The notes: a model not told the origin generated them from the letters alone. A DNA stretch of 64,000 nucleotides from Nicotiana tabacum (GCF_000715075.1 NC_134102.1:51221348-51285347); one strand, 5' to 3'. Shown: positions 32,733 to 43,790, counted from the first letter of the stretch. Made by a program: numbers and translations.

Positions 32733-34357
32733 TTTTCGAGGATTGATTTGGCCTAGTTAAGGTAAGTATTTTGCATAACTTTGTGTGGGGAAAACTATAC
32801 CATAGGATTTGGGTTGTTTGTGTTAATTGTACAATTTGGAAGAAGTGTACACGAGGCGACGAGTATGCACACGGGCTATATGTGATATTTTGACCAGTTT
32901 AGACTTTTAGACTTTTTCCATGCATTTAATTGAATTTGTTACAACATGTTACATATTTCATTGATAAATTTCCTTTCGCATGCTCTAATTGACGTTGTTA
33001 GCATTTGTTTTATCCTTTGTTGTTGAAATTGCTCTCATATACTTTAGTTGAAGTTGCTACCTCTCTTATTGTCTTGTTACCCTTTATTGTGGAATTACTC
33101 ATACTTGATGTTGTTATTTCGTGGAATATCTTCTTGTTGGAATATTGATGTTGAAATTGTGTAAGCCATTATAACATTGAGGTTTAAATTATTAATTGTT
33201 GAGATATTACTCCTTGTTGAGTATTTCTCAATTCGTTTTATTATTATTGAGATTCTTGTACACATTGTGGTTATGCCGTGGGCTATATATTATGGTAACC
33301 ATGGAATTGTTGATTTTGGTAAGTTGTGGCATATGGGCACATATGGTACGAGATGTTATTGTGTTGTGATATTGATGCGCATGCAGCAGTATAAGGATAG
33401 GGGTTGATCTGCATGCGGCGACATAAGGTGGGATTTATGTGCGTATTGCTAGCAAAGGAATTACTTGAAGCCACGCGGTAACATAATGGGGCTAAAGCGC
33501 GTGTAGCTATTTCGAAAAAATGTATTCAAATATATCTAAATGTAAGGCTCACGCGGCGATATAAGGAAAGATTGTGATTGAAATTTCGGAATATGAATAT
33601 GAGGCGTGATACCTCGGTTGTGATTCTTGTTGTACATTTCATGTTAAAAAGGCTTGTTGGTTGAACAGTTTTTTGTTATTTTCTTCATCATCTTTACTTA
33701 TATTTGTCCGTAATTGATTACTTATTGTTCTCATCATGTGTTCACTTCTCGTTGTCTTTCTTTCTTTAAATTCTGTTATTAGTCTACACTATTGTACTGC
33801 TTTGTTTTCATTCATTTCCTTATTTTTCGTTATTGGTCTTTATTATACTCTGTTCAGTTTAACTTGTCCTAGACGGTGTCCTGATCTAGCCTCGTCACTA
33901 CTCCACTAAGGTTAGTCTTGATACTTATTGGGTACCATTGTGGTGTACTGATGCTACGCTTCTGCACATCTTTTTGTGCAGATCCAGGTACCTCGGAGCG
34001 TGCTGGTCATTAGTTAGCTGATTTTGAGTTGCCGGCGGGACTTCAAGTTATACCTGCCATTGCGTCCGCAAGCCTCCGAGTCACCTTCGGTTATCTTCTC
34101 ATTACTGTTTATCCTATTATCAGACAGTGTTATATTAAAGATTTTACTACATTATGTAGAGCTTATGACTCAGTTCCACCGATTTTGGGGATTATGTTGT
34201 TGATGTTCCATTTTGGAGTTATTCTGAGCTTCATCATTTTATTCTATTATCTCAGTTTTGTTATTTCTGTTAAGCTATCAATGAATGCTAGGCTTACCTA
34301 GTCCTAGGGACTAGGTGCCATCACAACATCCTAAGGTGTGAATTTGGGGTCGTGACA
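32733..34357 (+). repeat. Tekay-type LTR, 3' portion (element E)
   Basis: Starts inside the LTR body (tttggcctagttaaggtaag, GT at 32,762-32,763) and ends in gggtcgtgaca at 34,357, three bases before a perfect PBS. It contains a minisatellite with cggcgayataagg units (33,390-33,560) and a tctttttgtgcag acceptor-like site near 33,968-33,981. The 5' portion with TATA and GC-rich array is missing, replaced by the LTR tail at 31,494-32,732. Confidence 0.82.
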
Positions 34358-34360
34358 AGT

Positions 34361-34372
34361 TGGTATCAGAGC
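34361..34372 (+). other. primer-binding site, initiator tRNA-Met
   Basis: tggtatcagagc, a perfect 12-base match to the plant initiator tRNA-Met primer-binding site, three bases after the LTR end. Confidence 0.92.
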
Positions 34373-34557
34373 TCTAGGTTCATATGTATTACGAGTCATA
34401 AGCAAGTTTAATAGAGTCATGCAGATGGGTACGAAGATGTCTGTACTTATCTTCGAGAGAGGCTGCGAAATTGTTCGGAAATTCCACTTCTTTGATTCCT
34501 CATCGTGCGAATTTGTTGGTTACGAAATCTGAGTCTTATCTTTCTATTCTCTCACAG

Positions 34558-35202
34558 ATGGTGAGGACATGCGCAGATAGATCCGATGATCAGACACACG
34601 CGCCCCTGCTAGAGCCGCGCGAGGCTGGGGCCGGGGTAGAGGCCGAGGAAGGGCACGTGCTGCAGCCAGAGCACCTGCCCGAGCAGCGACTAAGGAGCCG
34701 CCAGTAGCTCCGGTTGGGGAACAGGCGCGCGAGGCGCCTGTTACTGCCTCTGGACTTCATGAGACCCTAGCACAGTTTTTGAGCATGTTCAGCACTCTAG
34801 CTTAGGCGGGATTGATTCCCCTTGCACCAGCCACATCTCAGGCTGGCGGAGGAGCGGAGACTCTCGCGGCCCTTACCCTAGAGCAGCGGGTCCATATTGA
34901 TCCGGTCCCAGACGTCGTCCCGGCAAAACACGTTATTCCGGTTCAGCCTGAGGTCAGGCCAGAGGAATCTGAGGAGGAGCAGAGGAGACTTGTGAGGTTC
35001 AAGAAGTATGATCCTCTTACTTTCAGTGGCATAGCTACCGAGGATGTGCAGGGTTTTCTAGAGAAGTACCATCGTATTTTCCGCACCATGGGTATTGTAG
35101 AGGTGAGCGAAGTTGCTTTTACTACATTTCAGTTGTTAGGAGCAGTGTATCGGTAGTAGCAGGCTTACGAGGAGGGTAGGCTAGCTGATGCAGCCCCAAT
35201 GA
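34558..35202 (+). pseudogene. gag N-terminal remnant of element E
   Basis: The ATG at 34,558 (MVRTCADRSDDQT) directly follows ttctctcacag. After a frameshift before 34,605, an RGRGRGRARAAARAPARAA stretch follows, then ETLAQFLSMFSTLA and a TAG near 34,802. A downstream frame holds FKKYDPLTFSGIATEDVQGF and KYHRIFRTMGIVEV and ends in paired TAG codons at 35,154-35,159. At about 35,203 the sequence changes to host gene upstream DNA, so the C-terminal half of gag and all pol are missing. Confidence 0.85.
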
Positions 35203-35290
35203 GTTTATACAAGAAAGCCCCTTGTTCCTACGGCTTGTTAGAGCTGCACATGGTACAACGTTTGCAGCAGTGTTCGTCCCCCCCTTAGCC

Positions 35291-35310
35291 TCTTATATAT
35301 AGTATATAGT
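35291..35310 (+). promoter_or_regulatory. candidate TATA box of the SEC14-like gene
   Basis: tcttatatatagtatatag, the only strong TATA-like element between the gag remnant (ending about 35,202) and the start codon at 35,583. A CT-rich leader-like segment (35,535-35,566) lies just before the ATG. An inferred 5' UTR of about 250 bp would follow. Confidence 0.45.
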
Positions 35311-35582
35311 AGTAAAAAATAGGCCGCAACACTAATGGGTTTAGGAATTGAATATTGGTGAACTGACAACAAGCTTGTCTATCCCAGATAAACAATATTT
35401 CATTCCCAGCTACCAAAAAAAAATTAAAAAAAAATCCCAGCCGGAACCTCTAACTTGACTTATGGCCTCATTCTGGTGCTTCAACAAAAATGAAATGAAC
35501 AAATAGCGCGTTGATTAACTGGTACTTATACTTAGCTCTGCTTCTCCTTCTTTCTTTCTCATCAAGTCGGAAATAGAGAGAA

Positions 35583-38500
35583 ATGAGCTCGTATTTGCGC
35601 AAGAAATTCCAAAATGCTTTTGGTAATGGTTCCTCAACACAGTCCCAGAATGCCAAAGACGAGATTCCGTACCCGGCTAACTCGGATGCTGAAACTGATT
35701 CCTATGACAACAACGGCAATAAGGAAACTGAAGAGATTGAGCGTAGTAAAGTCGGAATCATGAGAGCCCTTGTCGAGAAAGAAGATCCCTCCGCTAAGGT
35801 CTGCTTCCCAATTCTTTACTTAGGAATGTTTCCAGTATTGAACTATTACTCTTGGCATCTGAACATTCTAGGGCCAGAAAATGGCAATAATTATACTTTA
35901 CAGAGAGAGAAAGGGAACAGATCACCATGGACATACAGTCTAGCACTACTTTCCCCTTGAATACAATTCCTAATTTTAGTTAGTTGGTCTGTAAATGTAA
36001 CTAAAATTAGCCCATTTCCTACATTTGATTTGCTTACATGTTTTTCAAGGAATCAACTTGAAATTATTAACTTGCTAGTAATAGCGGTTGAACCAAGAAT
36101 TCATATAAGGGGTTTAAAAACAATAGAATGTCAGTCATGGGATTTGAACTTGTGACCTCAAGCAATTTTTGGAGCCCTTTGCCGCTTCACTAGATTTTTT
36201 CCTCTTATGTCAAGAGAATTTAATAATTTATATATAACCAAACACAATCGTATTTTGCTTTCAACGAAGGGATTCAATTTTTCCTCAACTTAGCTCCACC
36301 ATTGGCTTCCGCACGTTGTAAAAGTGGCAAAGGAAACAGCATTCGCGTGATGCTTTACCCAAAAAAGATTTGTTTGATTATCTCTTCAGAAAATAGGGGA
36401 ACTAAAAATCTTTCAGTATTAAAGTTACTAGAAATCTCTATTTGAGATAACATCTAGCACAGTCAAATCATACATATTTCCTACATCCACCCTTCCTTTC
36501 TCGACTTTTCCTGCTTTATATGCTTGTGGATTGGAAGGAGTAGGCTTCTTTTGCTAAGATACAAAAGATGCTGCTGCTTATACTTATGAGGATAGAACCT
36601 ACTTTAATCAGTCTGAAGTGAGTTGTCCAGCTTTTTGGTTCTACTGTTTTTCGCGATAGTCTGACACCGGCGTTAAACTAACCAGTGATGGACCTGTGCC
36701 TGATTATAACATATCTAACTTTGGTGTTAAACTAACCAGCAACGGATTTGTTCCTGGTTACTGGTTAGACCCACTTATAAAATAAATAAGTAGCAGGCAG
36801 CCCAGTGCACGAAGCATCTCGTGTTCACACAAGGTTTGATGAAGGGTCGAACCCAAAGGGGTTAGACCCACTTATGTCTATTCAAATTTTTTTAAATGTT
36901 GTTTTCCATGGTTTTAGGTTAGTATCAATAGTCTGATTTTCTGCTTTTAAAATGCAGGGTCTGGATGATCAGATGATTTGCAGATTTTTACGAGCTAGAG
37001 ATCTAGATGTCGAAAAGGCTTCTAATATGTTCCTCAAGTACCTGAGCTGGAGAAAGGACTTTGTGCCTAATGGCTGCATATCTCCTTCTGAAATATCAAA
37101 TGAGCTTGCGCACAATAAGGTGTTTATGCAAGGACAAGACAAGATAGGGCGCCCTATTGTTATTGCATTTGGTGGACGACATAAGCAAGCAAGTGTAGAT
37201 GAGTTCCAGCGTATGCATTCGTAAAAACTGAATCATCTATCTGTATCTTATACTTTATATGCTCAATAACCTAACGACCTTCTCTTTTGGAAAATAAAGC
37301 TGACACTGAACTAACATGTTCATCCTTCAATACAGGTTTAGTCACGTACACCCTTGACAAAGTATGTGCTAGGTAATTCGGAAAACATATGATCTTTCTC
37401 TGTTTTTTTATTTTTTTATTTTATGAGTATATGATCTCTCTCTGTTTCCTCCCACCTCCCTCCGTGCATATGCCCTTTACAATATTTCCTTTCTGCCTTA
37501 AGTAGAAGAACTCGAGCTTGAAGTCCTTAATCAAATGTAGAATAAGCTGGTGTATAATTTGGACCTAATATGACATGTACTTTATTCTCATGTTTCGATC
37601 AATTTGAGATAACAAGTATAGACTGCAGCATTATGGCACGGACTCATTTCTTTTGATCCAGGCAATCTCATAATAACCAGGCAAAGCTCAAGGGGTCCCT
37701 TCTAACCTTGTAATTACGCCATCCCCCTTAAAGCAGGGGATTGTCTATCTTAGTTCTCTGTGCCTGTCGACCTGTCTGTTCCTTTCGGTTATCTATCGGA
37801 TTGTGTTTGCCTGTCTACCTGTTTGTTCATATTCTTTTTCCTTTTCCAAGTTCTAGCTTATGACATTCGGTGTTTGGGTTTTCGGCATATATTTGTAGAA
37901 TGCCAAATGAGCAAGAGAAGTTTGTTGCCATTAGTGACCTGGAAGGATGGGGATATGCCAATAGCGATATTCGTGGATATTTAGCTGCTCTTTCAATATT
38001 GCAGGTTCGTTCCCCAGCATGTCACTCAAGACACAACTAACCAATATAATCATAATTTGGAACCTCATCTTTCTTTTTGTGTCAACTTCAGGACTGCTAC
38101 CCTGAGAGGCTAGGCAAGCTATTTATAGTCCATGTCCCTTACATATTTATGACTGCATGGAAAGCTATTTACCCTTTTATCGACAGCAAAACAAAGAAAA
38201 AGGTAACTAATATCGCATGAAAGGTTATTGACCCTTTATCGACAGCCAAAAAAAAAAGGTGAAATTAGTATCCTCTTGAAGATTTTATCAGTACTTTATA
38301 AAGAAATTCTATTTGATAACAAAAGCCCTATATTTCCTTTCTTTAAACTTTGAAGAAAGAAACTACCAAAGAACTCACAGGAGTTTCTGCTATCTTTCAA
38401 AAGTATCTTCATTTATCTGCATCATTCCCTTGAGTGGGTGACATTTGAATTGGTTCTTTTCACCTCCTTAATCCATATTTACCTTTTGTGGGTGGGGTTG

Positions 38501-38817
38501 CGGGTTATGGACTCAGATTCTAAAACTTAATGAACAGTTTTGTCTGAAAAGTCTTCTTTCTGGGACCAAGTCTGTTGGGAAACTATTATTGTAACTTATC
38601 TTAGTGTAAACATAATGCTAAAAGCATGGATAGACAGAGTGATATATGAGTCTGATCCTTTTTATTGTTTTTCCTCTCTTTGAAACATTCATTTATGCAG
38701 ATTATTTTTGTTGAAAACAAAAAATTGAGAGCAACTCTTCTACGAGACATTGATGATGACCAACTCGCTGACATATATGGTGGCAAATTACCATTAGTTC
38801 CTGTTCATGACTGCTAA
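35583..38817 (+). CDS. SEC14/CRAL-TRIO domain phosphatidylinositol-transfer-like protein
   Basis: Six exons join to 840 nt (279 aa): 35,583-35,798; 36,958-37,210; 37,336-37,372; 37,899-38,004; 38,092-38,202; 38,701-38,817. All introns are GT-AG and phases agree. Exon 1 encodes an acidic low-complexity N-terminus (MSSYLRKKFQ, 72 aa). CRAL-TRIO N-terminal helices begin at residue 74 (QMICRFLRARDLDVEKA, LKYLSWRKDFVPNG). The lipid-binding lobe follows, with GRPIVIAFGGRH, DLEGWGYANSDIRGYLAAL, YPERLGKLFIVHVPYIF and a C-terminal YGGKLPLVP. The family shuttles phosphatidylinositol/phosphatidylcholine between membranes; this single-domain soluble form resembles plant proteins of the Arabidopsis AT1G01630 type. 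No GOLD or nodulin domain is seen. It is intact and converges on the Rieske gene. Substrate is inferred from family only. Tiny exon 3 (37 nt) is the least certain by eye, but it is needed to keep the frame. Confidence 0.9.
36060..36240. repeat. dispersed-repeat-like segment in intron 1 of the SEC14-like gene
   Basis: Contains gggatttgaacttgtgacctcaagcaa followed by ccctttgccgcttcact, a pattern common in tRNA-derived or MITE-like dispersed repeats of Solanaceae (tgaacctgtgacct resembles a box B-derived sequence). Too degenerate to assign. Confidence 0.3.
36790..36872 (+). mobile_element. Au-type SINE fragment in intron 1
   Basis: ggcagcccagtgcacgaagc, then atctcgtgttcacacaagg and gaagggtcgaacccaaagggg, matches from memory the tRNA-like head of the Au SINE family found across angiosperms. 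The body and tail are absent, so it is a truncated copy. It ends about 85 bp before the exon 2 acceptor. Confidence 0.6.
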
Positions 38818-40001
38818 ATGCAATGCCAAACTGATCTTGCTTGTCCCTTCAGCTTGGGCATGACAAACTGCCATAGCAATGCCCTTATTCAGGAATCTAT
38901 AATTGCAGTGGTTTAGTTATGACTTAATGCCCTAGGAGCCATTACAACCGCATATTCTCATTTCTAAATGATTCGTGGATTACTATATTGTATTTTTATC
39001 GTCTTTTAACTGATTCTCCTAATTAAATGCAAACTGTTCAGGAATGTTAGCCAAACTTCATGAGTAGAAACTGTTGTCTCCATCTGTTTTTGGTATGACC
39101 GAGAGGAAGCATAAATGATAAAATACCAAGCTCTAACCCAGCCACATTGAAAATTCGGGTAATAGGAAGCCACTTTCTCATAGACGTAGCTTTGCATTCC
39201 TTTAAAAAAGCTTCAGGGGACTAAACTCTGTGGAATAAACAAGCGTGTTCAGACTGTCCTTATTTAAGCTCCGAGTTAAGTTGGAGGCAGGTGTCTCAAT
39301 CCCTTGTTTGATACAGCAGTGTTTGTTCAACTTGTGTGACGATATTTGCTTTTGATATGGTACTAGATACAGCCACTCACGGAGAGACTTGATTTCCAAA
39401 TTTTAACACGCGGAAAAGGAGAATTGAAAAAGGGAAGGTAGTTGCAGAAGGTGCATCTAGCTTCAAGAAACTGCTTAGAGAGAGATCTCACGTAGTGCTT
39501 TTCTTTTTAAAATTTGCACTTCAACGCAACCTGCTTAGTGCCCTCTTAGCAGCAACCTGCAGTCTGCACCAACTCCACCCGGTAAAGATATGCAGCATGT
39601 CATGGCTGCGCTTAATGTCCAGTTTGCACCGATGAATACCCTCATAGAGAACAACTCACATACCAGAGAGGCAGAGACTAACTACAGTGCACCAAAGAAG
39701 ACCTCTCCAGAAGAAAAATTATTCATAAATCACAAACAGGACTCATGCCAAGAGAATTAATAAAAAATAAAAATAGAAAACAAATTGCCAGCAAATCTGG
39801 AAAATGCTTAGCAAGCAGCCAGCAAAATTATTCGCACAAAAATCCATGATCTACCCAGAACTGGTGGGCAAGTACAAATCCAAAATCATAACTCACAAAG
39901 TTAAACATAAGGAATTAAAGAAATGTGTATATGGTTTTAGTCAAGTTCATATTTTGGTTCCAGCAGCTACAATTTCCCACAAGTACAGCCTTTTTACCTA
40001 C
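38818..40001. other. intergenic region between convergent genes (3' UTRs)
   Basis: The stop codons of the two host genes face each other 1.18 kb apart. The interval must hold both 3' UTRs and polyadenylation signals. I see several AT-rich AATAAA-like stretches (for example aattaataaaaaataaaaa near 39,755) but no further gene, and no clear transposon. Confidence 0.5.
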
Positions 40002-42177
40002 TTAACCAATAAGTAACTTGTTCTCCTCCAGGAAACTATAAGTAGGCACCTCCAGATTATATGGTGCAGGTCCCTTGCGGATCCTACCAGAGATGTCATA
40101 ATGGGAGCCGTGGCAAGGGCAAAACCAACCACCAAAATCACCAGCATTTGGCAAAGGAATGCACCCAAGATGGGTGCATACCCCAATAACCACAAGCCAT
40201 TCTGGATTCTTAACCCTCTCTGCATCTTGTTGTGGATCGCGAAGGGAGCCAAGATCAACACTGTTTGCCAAACTGATGTCGTCCTCAGTTCGGCGCCTGA
40301 TGAAAACAGGTTTGCCACGCCACTTCACAGTAACAGTTGTACCAGGTTCAATGCTGGAAAGATCCACTTCAAGTGAAGCAAGGGCAAGAACATCCTTACT
40401 GGCAGACATGCTCAAAACAAACTTAAGAATCAGGAGACGCATCAATGAGGCGTAGACAAACCTGCCTCCTGTCAAGACAAAGTAGGCAAATGCACGTTTG
40501 CTTGGATCACCAGGCGGATAACGCTCATGGTTGTGCTCGTCATAAACAATTTTTGATGTGGGATTCTTAATAGCAGCCACTGTGGGTGGAAGATCTGGGA
40601 CTAAACCCATATCATGTGCAGGAGAAACTGAATTAGATGAAAACCCTGAAATAATTGAAAAGCTGTTAGAAGTAACAGATGCCGAACACCAGCAAATTCC
40701 AGAATTTATCATGGATAAAGCCAAATCAAAAAAATGACATCAAGCCAACATCAGACGGAAAAAAAAAAAGCCTGATCGTTCAGACACTAAAGGCTAACTA
40801 TCTCAGCCAACTAGTTCCCATCCATGGATTTGGAATGTTTGCATGTAATTAAAACAAATGACATGAAAAAATTCTTCCAATAACCTTACCAGGCGCTATT
40901 ATTCACAAGATCTGATCAGACTTAGGGCAACGGACAATTTGTAACTCGTCAACCCCACCCCAAAAGACCAACATTTAAGATGAGATGCTTGTTGTTGCAG
41001 TGGTAGAAGGATTAGAACTCAGTTTTCCCTCGTTCATAAATATTTTTTTAACATTTCGAAGCAGGAGTTATAGTTAACTTTAGGCGTACATGAGCTAATA
41101 AATTGTACAATTGAAACTGCAAAGCAGTTGAAGTTTGCCAATATAAATTCATCCGGTAAGATAAACTAGAAGTGTTTCGTTAGAGAACTCAAATTATAGA
41201 AACTTTGCCTCCACCTTAAGTCTATGGTGAGGTCTAGAATAGTTCAACCAATAAGTACAGCCCAAAGTAAACAAGCACAGAAATGATTGCAGAAAACACA
41301 AAGAAACAAGCACACTGCTATCCTCGTAAGAGACTAATAACTATAACTGCAGTGGCTAGTTAAGAATGATACAATAAATAGCTAGAGCAAGTGTGACCTA
41401 GCTGTCAATGAAACTGGAATTGGATATGGAAGACCAGGGAGCAAAAATTCTAGGTGATTTCTTCCATCAGTCTAAGCCTTAACGGACAGAATTACTCAAC
41501 ATTTTGCGATGGTATGAGATAGCAGATACTCCATTAAAATTTAAATAGCTGAGGTGCATCCAAGTTGGCCTGGGCACACTGCTATCCCGTGAAAAAGAAA
41601 AACGAAAGAGCGACACAGTTAGCATTAATGAGAGATCCCAGTGAAACTAAATGAAAACATAAAATGAACCAGACAGACGTGCCTTATGGATGTTGCAAGA
41701 TCAAACACAAATCAAATAAGACTACAGTGGGACCAAATATACCACCGGTACATAGAAAGTGGGATCCCACTTGCGGCTACCGTAACATAAAAGTCGCAAA
41801 ATATACCATGTGGAAAGTGGAACATAAAAATTGCATTAGAACTAAGCTATAATTTCCTTATAGAAGAAATTAGCTACAAATTTCAAAGATTGAACCTTTC
41901 GCGAGAAAACCTAAGACCGACGCATAATTAGAATTAGCAATTATCGTATTTTAGGATGAGACAAAATCATTGAATTAAAAGAAAATAAAGAGGGAAACAG
42001 ACCTCTGGTATGGTGGAGAAACACAGAAGCGAGAGAAGGAGAAATGGATCTGGGGGAAGAGGAATCGTCATCAGAACTGAAATGATTTGCAGAGATGAAA
42101 GCGGATGAAGATGGAGCGGCGGAGCGCACGGGCCATCGCGATAGAGACGAAGCCCTCCTCCCAGCTATCCTCAGCAT
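40002..42177 (-). CDS. UCR1: mitochondrial cytochrome bc1 complex Rieske iron-sulfur subunit
   Basis: Two exons, 42,177-42,003 (175 nt) and 40,645-40,002 (644 nt), join in phase to 272 codons plus stop; the 1,357-nt intron has GT-AG ends. The product is the ubiquinol-cytochrome c reductase Rieske subunit, which passes electrons from ubiquinol to cytochrome c1 in complex III of the inner mitochondrial membrane. The N-terminus ([15 protein letters not shown], Arg/Ser-rich, no acids for about 35 residues) is a mitochondrial presequence. [20 protein letters not shown] precedes the membrane anchor ([20 protein letters not shown]). The 2Fe-2S site has both boxes: CTHLGC with Cys215/His217 and CPCHGS with Cys234/His237, and Cys220/Cys236 forming the disulfide. 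Length equals that of Arabidopsis orthologues, and the sequence is near-identical to tobacco proteins from [10 protein letters not shown] onward. Intact. An in-frame ATG in the intron (40,724) is not the start. Confidence 0.97.
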
Positions 42178-42207
42178 CTTCTCTTCTCTTCTCTTCTCTT
42201 CTCTTTG
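42178..42207. repeat. (CTTCT)n microsatellite at the Rieske start codon
   Basis: About six tandem cttct units, beginning at the base next to the ATG complement (42,175-42,177). On the transcribed strand the 5' UTR therefore ends in a purine-rich (AGAAG)n tract abutting the start codon. Confidence 0.9.
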
Positions 42208-42226
42208 GGTGAGCTCGTTATCAGCC

Positions 42227-42234
42227 TAGGGTTT
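42227..42234 (-). promoter_or_regulatory. telo-box upstream of the Rieske gene
   Basis: AAACCCTA on the gene strand, 50 bp upstream of the ATG. Telo-boxes are common in promoters of plant genes for translation and mitochondrial function. No site II motif (TGGGCY) was found close by, and no clear TATA box lies between here and 42,360. Confidence 0.45.
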
Positions 42235-42427
42235 CGCTTCGTAACTGCGACAGAGAGCGGTGATGATTTTTGAGACCCGGGGCAAGATTAACAACTTTCC
42301 CTTTTCTATTTTCCACTCTCATCCTAAAAGGTTGGCGACCCGGTCACACTACTTTTCTCCTTTTTGTTTTTCTCCTTTTTTTTAAATAATTTTTTTGTTT
42401 TTTACTTTATATCAAAATTAAATCGAA

Positions 42428-42540
42428 AAAGGCCAAAATTACCATTAAACTATCGAAAATAGAGCAGTTTTACCCTCTTTATTTTTTTATACCAAATAGG
42501 TCCTTGCCATAAAAAAAAAGGGATCATTTTGCCCTAAAAA
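42428..42540. repeat. degenerate inverted-repeat (MITE-like) remnant
   Basis: aaggccaaaattaccattaaactatcg at the left and gggatcattttgcccta at the right recall the ends of the larger inverted-repeat element that starts at 42,573 (gggccaaatttgcccctctaat). Probably a small or deleted copy of a related family; no ORF. Confidence 0.4.
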
Positions 42541-42572
42541 CTAATTGATATCCAGTTGAGCGTTTAGATCAA

Positions 42573-43047
42573 TTTAAATAGGGAAAAGGGCCAAATTTGC
42601 CCCTCTAATTTCTAAAATGGTATATATTTAACCTCCGTTATACTTTGGGGACAAAAACATCTTTACCGTTAGCAAAGTTATTAAAAATACCCCTATCTTT
42701 AACAGAACTCCAGCTGGGACGGAAAAAAAACTTAAAAACATATTTTTGCCGACATGGCTACTTATGTGGCCATACATTTTATTTTTATTTAATATAGTAC
42801 TTGTCTTCTTCCCCAAATTTGGCTTCCTCCATGGCTGGGCCTCAAGCTTCTTCTACAACAATTTTAGAGAGAATCTTTTCAAGTACGTTTTCTCTTTTCA
42901 AGTACGTCTGCTGCGTTCACAACGAACAAAATCAGGCATCAAATTACAAATTAAAAATATCAAATACACAACTCAGTTCGCTTCAGGTTTTGAGAGATTT
43001 ACATATATTTTAAAAAATAAAATAAACAAGTTTCTATCCTGCCAATT

Positions 43048-43087
<40 letters not shown>

Positions 43088-43790
43088 CTACAGCCTCACC
43101 AATTTGAAATGCAGCGGTAGAAATCAATGCTCTCGTTCCTCAAGAGACCTTTGTCGTAGGACTAAAGCTCCGACAGTAAGACACTCAATGGCCAAAAATT
43201 TCCAAATCAAAATATTGTTACCAAAAATACTCTGATTTCTTCCACCATAGAGCTTAAGGAGGAGATTTTGGGAATTGAAACTCTTCCTGAGAAGGTGCCA
43301 CGTCAGATTTTCTCATTCAACAATGGCAATGATGAAAGTAAGTCTTCTATTTTCTCTTCTATTAAGCACAAGTTTATCAGTAAGGAAAATCGCAGTTCAC
43401 CGGTATCTATGTTTTTCGACATTTATTTTTATTGCATTTTATTGCTTACAAATTTTATTGTCCTAAATCTCTGCTTTATCAAGTTTCTTTTTTCTCTGAA
43501 ATTGTTGTAGAAGAAGCTTGAGGCCCAGTCATGGAGGAAGTCGAATTTGGGGAAGAAGACAAGTGATATATTAAATAAAAATAAAATATATGGCCACGTA
43601 AGTAGCCATGTCAGCAAAAATATATTTTTAAGTTTTGTTTCCGTCCTAGCTGGAATTCTGTTTAAAGATAGGGGTATTTTTAATAACTTTGCTAATGGTA
43701 GGGATATTTTTATCCCCAAAGTATAACAGAGGTTAAATGTAGACTATTTTAGAAAGTAGAAGGACAAATTTGGCCCTTGTCCCATTTAAA
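42573..43790. mobile_element. foldback/Mutator-like element with long terminal inverted repeats
   Basis: The left arm (about 42,573-42,867) and right arm (about 43,496-43,790) are inverted copies of each other over about 290 bp. For example gggccaaatttgcccctc, ccccaaatttggcttcctcc and ggcctcaagcttcttctac each recur in complement on the right. The 630-bp centre holds a (CT)n tract and a possibly captured coding-like segment. No transposase is visible, so it is non-autonomous. ORFs crossing the arms merely translate the inverted repeat. Target duplication could not be fixed. Confidence 0.75.
43051..43086. repeat. (CT)n microsatellite
   Basis: About 18 uninterrupted ct dinucleotides followed by cccctacag, which would also serve as a splice acceptor-like tract for the segment to its right. 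Confidence 0.95.

Noticed and set aside
36952..36957. ATG at 36,952 as start of the SEC14-like protein
   Set aside because: The ATG overlaps the aatgcag acceptor of intron 1; exon 1 at 35,583 joins in phase and supplies the expected N-terminus.
37760..37984. Independent small gene in the 37.8-kb region
   Set aside because: The ORF is mostly intron sequence overlapping exon 4 of the SEC14-like gene in another frame.
40646..40724. In-frame ATG upstream of Rieske exon 2 as an alternative start
   Set aside because: It lies in the intron before a clear CAG acceptor at 40,646; the mitochondrial presequence is encoded by the exon at 42,003-42,177, which joins in phase.
42746..43120. 124-codon ORF with hydrophobic N-terminus
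   Set aside because: The N-terminus is the inverted-repeat arm, also translated from the other arm at 43,429-43,719; the C-terminus runs through the (CT)n tract.
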